From: JAVBNW01 sp031551255
Lineage (GTDB): Bacteria > Bacillota > Clostridia > Christensenellales > UBA1750
Direction of reading: 5' to 3'
Length of the DNA: 64,000 bases
NCBI GenBank assembly: GCA_031551255.1
Contig: JAVBNW010000045.1
Coordinates: 111,261 to 175,260 of the forward strand
The notes below the pieces were generated by a model. The model searched no databases. It was not told where the DNA came from and saw nothing but the letters and a program-made list of their open reading frames with translations. The first letter of the stretch is position 1. Each line of letters opens with the position of its first letter. Positions 59,015-64,000 of this stretch are shown here, in pieces. The translations under genes were made by a program, and so were the position numbers.

Positions 59015-60625
59015 CTACGCCGCATCTTTTGAGCACAGTTCCGGTAGATTCGCCGCCACGAGTACTTCCGCCAGCGGCGGCGGCACGGCGTTGCCGCAGC
59101 GCGCTACCTGAGCATATAGTGGATAGGCTTTCCCATCTGCATCGCGGTCAATGATATATCCGTCCGGAAAGCCCTGGGCCGCAAACAACTCGCGGGGCGT
59201 AAGCATCCGCAGACCGATGTCCGCGATGGCGTGCTGGTCTCCGTGGATGGTTACGAGCCCAAAGGTGTCTTTTGCTTTGATGGTATGTAGCGGCATGTCG
59301 CATTCCTGCCCGGTGCCTTGCCCATAGTATTTGAGCAAGAAAGCTCGCACTTCGCCCAAATGAGTTCCTCCCGCTGTTACGGTGTGCAAAGGAGAGTCAA
59401 CCGCATGGCCGATGTTCTGCCCGCGTAGCTTGATGATATGGCTGGAAATGAGTGCATGATGATCCACCGCAGTGACTGTATGGAGGGGATCATCGAGAGA
59501 CACGCCGCTGCCCGTATATCCGCCCCCGAAGTACTTAGATAGGAAGGCAGTCACTACGCCGAAACGCGGCGCGCCAGCCATGACCGTATGCAGCGGTTCG
59601 TCCGGCTCTTGACCGATGCTGTTCTGCTGAAATTTTGTTAGCATGGCAGATACCAGCGCGAACTTGTTGCCGCCAGCCGCTACGGTGCCGATAGGCATCT
59701 CGATGTCTAAGGCACGTTTTCCCTCGTTGTCTGGATAGCCTTGCTGGATCAGCGTCGGAGTTACAAGGCAATGCTCAGCTTTTGTGACCACGGTGCTTAG
59801 CGGGTCATGTACGCTCTTTTGCCTGCCATTCGGCGAAAATCCGGTGTGCCCCGTGGCAATTATGAACGGCTCTGGATTATCGATGACAAATCGACATATA
59901 CCCCGTGCAATGCGCCGCATGGTCGCTTCTGCCAGAGGGCGACGCCTGTCGAAGATGCTCGGACATGGGATCGCCCAGTCGATGATCTCGGCTGCTGTCC
60001 TCCAGGGGCGTTGGCGCCCTGCCATGACCGCCATAGACTTTGGATCGCCATGCGTCGGCCCCGGCCAGATGATAGACCGCCCGTCGCACCGCGCGATGAG
60101 GAATAAGCGTTTCCGGATGGTAGGTGCACCGAAGTCGCAGGCGCGTAGCACCTTGTATTCAACTTTATAGCCATATCTTTGCAATGCATTGACAAAGCTC
60201 CGGAAAGTTCGCCCACGCTGAGCCGTATCTGGCCGATCGCCTTTGAGTGGCCCCCATGTTTGAAACTCCTCGACGTTTTCCAGAATGATGACGCGCGGCC
60301 GTACCATGGCTGCCCATTTGATTGCCACCCACGCAAGGCCCCGAGTGTTCTTGTCGACGGGTTTGCTACCTTTAGCCCTAGAAAAATGCTTGCAGTCCGG
60401 AGAGAACCAAGCAAGAGCAACCGGTTGCCCGCCTGTAACCTCCAGCGGATTCACATCCCATACCGATTCGCAATAATGCTTCGCGGTGGGGTGATTCGCC
60501 CGATGCATGGCAATGGCGGCCGGATCGTGGTTGATCGCGATGTCCACGGAGCGCCCGATTGCCAGCTCGATGCCCGTGGATGCTCCGCCGCCTCCAGCGA
60601 AATTGTCTACGATAAGCTCTCTCAT
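59015..60625 (-). CDS. DNA cytosine-5 methyltransferase with repeated recognition region
   Basis: 536 aa. Motif I is VDNFAGGGGASTGIE, motif IV WFSPDCKHFS (catalytic Cys78), motif VI ILENVEEF, motif VIII RKRLFLIA and motif X RCGNAVPPPLAEVL. Between VIII and X lie about six repeats of a D-x-PLHTV-x-A unit, roughly 25-30 residues apart (DPLSTVV, EPLHTVM, DPLHTVT, SPLHTVT, MPLHTIK), in place of a compact target domain. No restriction partner is seen, so it is probably an orphan enzyme protecting phage DNA. The start overlaps the ASCH gene by 4 nt. Confidence 0.93.
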   Translation of the reverse strand: MRELIVDNFAGGGGASTGIELAIGRSVDIAINHDPAAIAMHRANHPTAKHYCESVWDVNPLEVTGGQPVALAWFSPDCKHFSRAKGSKPVDKNTRGLAWVAIKWAAMVRPRVIILENVEEFQTWGPLKGDRPDTAQRGRTFRSFVNALQRYGYKVEYKVLRACDFGAPTIRKRLFLIARCDGRSIIWPGPTHGDPKSMAVMAGRQRPWRTAAEIIDWAIPCPSIFDRRRPLAEATMRRIARGICRFVIDNPEPFIIATGHTGFSPNGRQKSVHDPLSTVVTKAEHCLVTPTLIQQGYPDNEGKRALDIEMPIGTVAAGGNKFALVSAMLTKFQQNSIGQEPDEPLHTVMAGAPRFGVVTAFLSKYFGGGYTGSGVSLDDPLHTVTAVDHHALISSHIIKLRGQNIGHAVDSPLHTVTAGGTHLGEVRAFLLKYYGQGTGQECDMPLHTIKAKDTFGLVTIHGDQHAIADIGLRMLTPRELFAAQGFPDGYIIDRDADGKAYPLYAQVARCGNAVPPPLAEVLVAANLPELCSKDAA

Positions 60626-61425
60626 ACCGCAACAACACCTCCCACCGCGGCATCCGGTCTCCACCGCCAAATACCCTGCTGACCCTTTGCGGGTATGGGC
60701 TTTGGCAGCATTCGCACGTTGGTGAGCTCCCATGCGTAGCGGCCGGGTTCGAAATTGCCGAAAAGCCTTTCGGTTTCGTTTATCGCGACCGCATCTTCCT
60801 TACGATAAATGCAAGGCCCGATCGTTTCGCTGTATCCAGTCTGCCAGCATCCAACAAGCTCTGCCGTGGCGATTACCGCACCAAGAGGGAGTTCTGCTAA
60901 ATAGCCCGGTACATCTTCGATCGGCGCGTAATCCTCAAACGCCCCTCCGATAGCCTGCAAGAGCATCCGCTTAGCCATATAATCTGGTGCATAGCTCCAC
61001 TCCCCAAGCGGGAATATTTTCTTTAGAACGGTGGCGGGTTTAATCGCTGCTGCGTGTATGGCGATCGGGCCTCGGTATTTTGTCGCCCAGCCCCGCGTTT
61101 CGAAGTGCTTTTCTTCGCATGCGATTAACGAGGCCCACGGCTGCCATACGGTGATTGCCGGTATGCCGACTATATCAATAAGGCTCGGTATCACAATTTC
61201 GCTGTCAAAGTAGAGATTTAGGCATTCGGGGTAACATCTACCCAGGCCAACCCTTGCGCAAATCTCTTGTTGGAGTCTTGTTAGCTCAATAGGCATTGGG
61301 TAGTCAAGTTCCAATCCCTCCTCCAGTTCGCACGGAAGGATACGATTCATATACGACCATTGTTTAATCTGCTCCAGCGTCGCATTCGTGCCTTTGAGCA
61401 GGTTGAGTGCTTGCCATACTTTCAT
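60622..61425 (-). CDS. ASCH-domain protein
   Basis: 267 aa. The ASCH core is ITVWQPWASLIACEEKHFETRGW with KYRGPIAIHAA (about residues 90-130); the end is also ASCH-like (YAWELTNVRML). An N-terminal 85-residue helical extension is unassigned. ASCH proteins bind RNA or modified nucleosides; several are amidohydrolases on N4-acetylcytidine. Here it is coupled to a cytosine methyltransferase, so a link with modified cytosines is an attractive but unproven idea. Confidence 0.85.
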   Translation of the reverse strand: MKVWQALNLLKGTNATLEQIKQWSYMNRILPCELEEGLELDYPMPIELTRLQQEICARVGLGRCYPECLNLYFDSEIVIPSLIDIVGIPAITVWQPWASLIACEEKHFETRGWATKYRGPIAIHAAAIKPATVLKKIFPLGEWSYAPDYMAKRMLLQAIGGAFEDYAPIEDVPGYLAELPLGAVIATAELVGCWQTGYSETIGPCIYRKEDAVAINETERLFGNFEPGRYAWELTNVRMLPKPIPAKGQQGIWRWRPDAAVGGVVAV

Positions 61426-61655
61426 GATCCACGGTTTCCCTCCCTAATTTCGATTATCGGGCACCAGTTTGGGCGGCCCTTGGTCGACATTATCAGTACA
61501 GCATGCGATGGGTTTATCGGCTTGCCGTCCTGGCCATATGCTGGCATCGCCATGCATGCGGGGCGGTCGTATATCGTTTGGGTTCTGCGTAGATAAAAGC
61601 TGCATTTACTACATCCGCGCGGGATGCTCTTGATTCGCGTTTTCACGACGATCAT
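61422..61655 (-). CDS. Small Cys-containing phage protein
   Basis: 77 aa from ATG 61655 after GGGGAGGG. RGCSKCSFYLRRTQTIYDRPAC and NWCPIIEIRE give four cysteines in a zinc-finger-like layout. No family name was recognised. Overlaps both neighbours by 4 nt. Confidence 0.68.
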   Translation of the reverse strand: MIVVKTRIKSIPRGCSKCSFYLRRTQTIYDRPACMAMPAYGQDGKPINPSHAVLIMSTKGRPNWCPIIEIREGNRGS

Positions 61656-61816
61656 GCCCAAAACCCTCCCCAAGCAAGGATTCCTACGCTGATGCCCGTT
61701 CCGACTACAGTTGTCCAAAAGCTCCCTTTTGTCTCTCTTGTCTTCCCGTACATGTGCGCCGCCAATAACAAGTTGACTGCATACATGGCCACCATAATGA
61801 TTTGCGGGGCTTTCAT
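61652..61816 (-). CDS. 54-aa two-helix membrane protein
   Basis: ATG 61816 to TGA 61652. Two hydrophobic stretches: PQIIMVAMYAVNLLLAA and FWTTVVGTGISVGILAWGG, joined by a basic turn (YGKTRETKG). GGGGACGAGG lies upstream. It overlaps both neighbours by ATGA, which supports it as a real gene in the early chain. Role unknown. Confidence 0.65.
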   Translation of the reverse strand: MKAPQIIMVAMYAVNLLLAAHMYGKTRETKGSFWTTVVGTGISVGILAWGGFWA

Positions 61817-62127
61817 GCTTCCTCGTCCCCTTTCCCTGGCATTAATCGCTCGTCGTAGCGCTCATATTGCGCAAGTTTTTCAACGCATCTGCCCATCCAC
61901 TCATATTGTTCAGTGCATTTTTCGCACCTTTGTTCGATGACTTGGCGCACCACTGGCCAGATATACATAGGGTAATTTTCCAACTCATTGTTACATTGAT
62001 TACACGGGTTGCACTCTGACAGTTTGACATCATCAAAATATCCGTTTGTGGTAATCATCACCAGTAGTTTATTTTCCGCATTCTTGATTTTTTCAAGTGC
62101 GGCAAGGTATTTTTTATACTCATTCAT
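61813..62127 (-). CDS. Hypothetical phage protein with Cys cluster
   Basis: 104 aa from ATG 62127 after AAGGAG. Helical start (YLAALEKIKNAENKLLVM), then ECNPCNQCNNELENYP and RCEKCTEQYEWMGRC, which could hold two zinc ions. No family was recognised. It overlaps the gene upstream by 8 nt. Confidence 0.68.
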   Translation of the reverse strand: MNEYKKYLAALEKIKNAENKLLVMITTNGYFDDVKLSECNPCNQCNNELENYPMYIWPVVRQVIEQRCEKCTEQYEWMGRCVEKLAQYERYDERLMPGKGDEEA

Positions 62128-62521
62128 AGTGTTGCTCCTTGACATCATCCTCTGCTGCCTCGCGAAATGCACAAACTTCAAGCATCTCATCAACCCACAT
62201 CTCTAGGTCAGCGGCTAGTTGGCGATTCTCGGTGCACTCAGCATACCGACGTATGGCCATTCTAGCGGCCATATCCTTATCCGGTCGCAGTACAAAACAG
62301 TTTTCTACGGGCTCACCGTTCCGCGCTTTGTAGACGCGATATTTTACCTTCAACCCATCGTATGGGTTGTTTTCGTGCGGGGGCAGTATTACGAGCCTGC
62401 CCCTGGTTTCAGCTTCGTGGATTGTAGCTGCCTTTTCCAACCCCAAGCATATGGCGTCGTTCAGAGACTTCATACTTTTACTATCCAGATTTATGGTTCT
62501 GCTAAGCTCCGGCCTCTCCAT
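62120..62521 (-). CDS. Hypothetical phage protein
   Basis: 133 aa. Contains RLVILPPHENNPYDGLKVKY and a C-terminal acidic helix (LAADLEMWVDEMLEVCAF). AGGAAG precedes the ATG. No family was recognised. Confidence 0.68.
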   Translation of the reverse strand: MERPELSRTINLDSKSMKSLNDAICLGLEKAATIHEAETRGRLVILPPHENNPYDGLKVKYRVYKARNGEPVENCFVLRPDKDMAARMAIRRYAECTENRQLAADLEMWVDEMLEVCAFREAAEDDVKEQHYE

Positions 62522-62532
62522 CTTTACACTTC

Positions 62533-62823
62533 CTACCCTTCATCTATTTCGCGTTGCATGGCTTTCCTTTTATGCGAAAAGTATTCTGATATAGCATCAA
62601 TATCTTCTCGTTCTAGCTGATACGCCGCCGTGTAATCCCCGTATGTGTGCATGATCGACCCTAGAATTAGCTTCTGTTTTCGGCTAAATCTGTGCACCAC
62701 ATGCGTAAATCTCAAAGAATATCGGTGCGGATGTTTTTCCATATTCCATACACTAAATAGTTTATCCAGGCTATCTACGCGCCTTTGAAGCTCTTGCAGT
62801 CTTTCGAGCCGCTCCCGTGTCAC
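62533..62823 (-). CDS. Hypothetical helical phage protein
   Basis: 96 aa. Amphipathic coiled-coil start (RLERLQELQRRVDSLDKLF) and a basic middle (RFTHVVHRFSRKQKLILG). GTG start overlapping the previous stop by 4 nt (GTGA), with GGGGAGG upstream. No family was recognised. Confidence 0.66.
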   Translation of the reverse strand: MTRERLERLQELQRRVDSLDKLFSVWNMEKHPHRYSLRFTHVVHRFSRKQKLILGSIMHTYGDYTAAYQLEREDIDAISEYFSHKRKAMQREIDEG

Positions 62824-63275
62824 TCTGTACTATCCTCCCCGCTTAACAATGCCTCATCGAACTCGAAGTGCGGGCAGTTCCTTCTTCCCGTGGACGCGAT
62901 CGCACCAAAAAGATGCTTACACGACCTAAGAGATGATCCGTGGATCACATAATTGAGCTTCGGCGGATCGGCTTTCTTGCATACCGCACAACGCCCTTTT
63001 ACTCCCCGCTCTAACGCCGCACACCTCTTGGCCAAACGCTCGCGATCAGCATCGCTTTCTTTTCGCAGTTCCACCTGCACGGGATAGTCAGTTTCGTAGA
63101 ATTCCAGCTTTTCCCGCACCTCGTCCGGCGCCAACCCAATATCCTCATAGGCCCCCAGCCTATCGCATAATGCCGTAATTGTGGACTGCGACGGGCGCCC
63201 GCGCAAATCGTGCCTGTTGAGTACATAGATCGGCCGTTCGCCTCGGTAACCAACAAGTCTGGCCAGCCTCTCCAT
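62820..63275 (-). CDS. Hypothetical phage protein with zinc-finger-like end
   Basis: 151 aa. ATG 63275 is chosen because GGAGG lies seven bases upstream; GTG 63281 would overlap the methyltransferase stop. The middle ITALCDRLGAYEDIGLAPDEV is a frequent phage motif of unknown role. The C-terminal CAVCKKADPPKLNYV, SCKHLFGA and NCPHFEF could bind zinc. Confidence 0.7.
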   Translation of the reverse strand: MERLARLVGYRGERPIYVLNRHDLRGRPSQSTITALCDRLGAYEDIGLAPDEVREKLEFYETDYPVQVELRKESDADRERLAKRCAALERGVKGRCAVCKKADPPKLNYVIHGSSLRSCKHLFGAIASTGRRNCPHFEFDEALLSGEDSTE

Positions 63276-63277
63276 AC

Positions 63278-64000
63278 TCACGCCTCCTCCAGAAAATCAA
63301 ATAACGTCGGCACGTCGCGCTCTGCCTCTGCCTGATGCAAATAACCCACGCCATCCCGGAAGTAATCGGCGTTGAGTTCCACCCCTATGCCATATCTTCC
63401 CATCTTTACGGCTTCTACCGGCACCGTCATCAACCCGCCGAAAGGATCGAACACCACGTCGCCCTCATTTGAGTAGCGGTTAATCAGACGTTGCACTGTG
63501 TCGATCTGGAGCGGACAAACATGCATCTGCTGGCGCCGCTGGCTCTGCGTAGTGTTGAGCGTGCGCATGCGGTTGATGTCGTCCCATACATCGTCCGTCC
63601 AGGATCCCGGCGCTACCACCATAAAGGATGCGGGGAGCTTCCCGTCAGCATCGAGCTCTTTCGCAAGAGCTACATGCTCATCGTAGCTATATACGCTCTC
63701 CCGCGAATATCTACGGTATGCGGCTTGGAGTTTGTCAACAGGCATGGCGCGCAGCTCATCTTTGGTCAGTAGGCGATTACCTGACGATCTCCAATAGCCA
63801 TGCGCATCGATCTGCCATTGCGCTCGCGTGTAATCCTCTTTGGTCTTGGATACAGGCGTATCGGCATAAGCCTTACCGGTGTCGCTGGGCAATTTACGAA
63901 ATAGGAGTACGTATTCCGGGCATCCCACGCCCATCTTCGTACCGTCCTTGCACTGCTCCGTCCATCCAAGGCGATAAGTTTGGTTATTCTCACGTACAAC
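63278..64000 (-). CDS. DNA N4/N6 methyltransferase, N-terminus beyond window
   Basis: The frame is open to the window end, so the N-terminal part is missing. VVRENNQTYRLGWTEQCKDG and GVGCPEYVLLFRKLP are typical of phage amino-methyltransferases; the C-terminus has the SAM-binding DVVFDPFGGLMTVPVEAVKMG and YGIGVELNADYF. It modifies phage DNA; no restriction enzyme gene is visible. It ends 3 nt before the next start. Confidence 0.9.
   Translation of the reverse strand, partial: VVRENNQTYRLGWTEQCKDGTKMGVGCPEYVLLFRKLPSDTGKAYADTPVSKTKEDYTRAQWQIDAHGYWRSSGNRLLTKDELRAMPVDKLQAAYRRYSRESVYSYDEHVALAKELDADGKLPASFMVVAPGSWTDDVWDDINRMRTLNTTQSQRRQQMHVCPLQIDTVQRLINRYSNEGDVVFDPFGGLMTVPVEAVKMGRYGIGVELNADYFRDGVGYLHQAEAERDVPTLFDFLEEA

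Larger units (their letters stand above)
34601..64000 (-). mobile_element. Siphovirus-type prophage, one end (incomplete in window)
   Basis: All genes from 34859 to 64000 are on the minus strand and follow the standard order of an HK97-like siphovirus when read right to left: early/replication, late regulator, HNH, terminase, portal, protease, capsid, connectors, tail tube, chaperones, tape measure, baseplate, lysin, holin, then accessory genes. The left border is placed at a tRNA T-arm-like fragment. No integrase, cI/cro pair or right attachment site is in the window. The structural genes look intact, so the phage may be functional. Confidence 0.93.

Noticed and set aside
1..64000. CRISPR arrays, rRNA genes, complete tRNA genes, insertion sequences
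   Set aside because: No regularly spaced repeats, rRNA, intact cloverleaf or transposase was recognised by eye.

Overview
The window reads as a fairly GC-rich, anaerobic Firmicute of the class Clostridia. The exact order is inference; a gut or sludge Christensenellales/Oscillospirales-type organism would fit. Supporting signs are strong AGGAGG-type ribosome binding sites, a hybrid cluster protein (Hcp) module, separate GluRS and GlnRS genes, DUF951 and DUF5685 family proteins, a CvpA protein, and a Cys-rich spore-type protein behind a SigK-like promoter.

Positions 1-34600 are ordinary chromosome arranged as small operons. From left to right: a truncated lipoprotein; glutamyl- and glutaminyl-tRNA synthetases; an Fe-S aldo/keto-reductase-fold protein; a membrane diguanylate cyclase; an anchored extracytoplasmic protein and a CvpA protein; a MerR-VOC fusion regulator; a divergent CRP/FNR-regulator / ferredoxin / Hcp nitrosative-stress module with a palindromic operator; a 1226-residue GGDEF-PAS-GGDEF-EAL protein; a DapA-family aldolase; signal peptidase I coupled to a DUF951 protein; a GH2 beta-galactosidase with a near-consensus promoter; a phosphotransferase divergent from a DUF5685 protein; an anti-sigma-like membrane protein; a secreted protein; a sugar catabolic cluster (class II aldolase, three paralogous TIM-barrel epimerases, Gfo/Idh/MocA oxidoreductase); and a Cys-rich spore-type protein.

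Positions 34601-64000 are one end of a siphovirus-type prophage lying on the minus strand. Its left border is a tRNA T-arm-like fragment next to three GTGGGYTA repeats. Read in the direction of transcription (right to left) it holds two orphan DNA methyltransferases with a chain of small early genes, a rolling-circle (HUH) replication-type protein, a VRR-NUC nuclease, an ArpU-type late regulator, HNH, terminase, portal, ClpP-like protease, HK97 capsid, connectors, a tail module with a tail-chaperone frameshift site, tape measure, baseplate proteins, a papain/M15/PG-binding lysin and a holin. A separate leftmost block carries a Y-family polymerase, an 88-aa protein, an SRAP/HMCES protein, and two small genes driven by duplicated promoters with identical 18-bp palindromes, then an XRE protein. 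No integrase lies in the window; it is probably beyond position 64000.

The most interesting items are the A AAA AAC frameshift heptamer between two tail-chaperone ORFs (the second is only 58 aa), the papain-M15A-PG-binding lysin fusion, the duplicated palindromic operators, the phage Y-polymerase/SRAP block, the repeated module inside the cytosine methyltransferase, the triple-epimerase operon, and a two-copy interspersed repeat with a compensated perfect palindrome.
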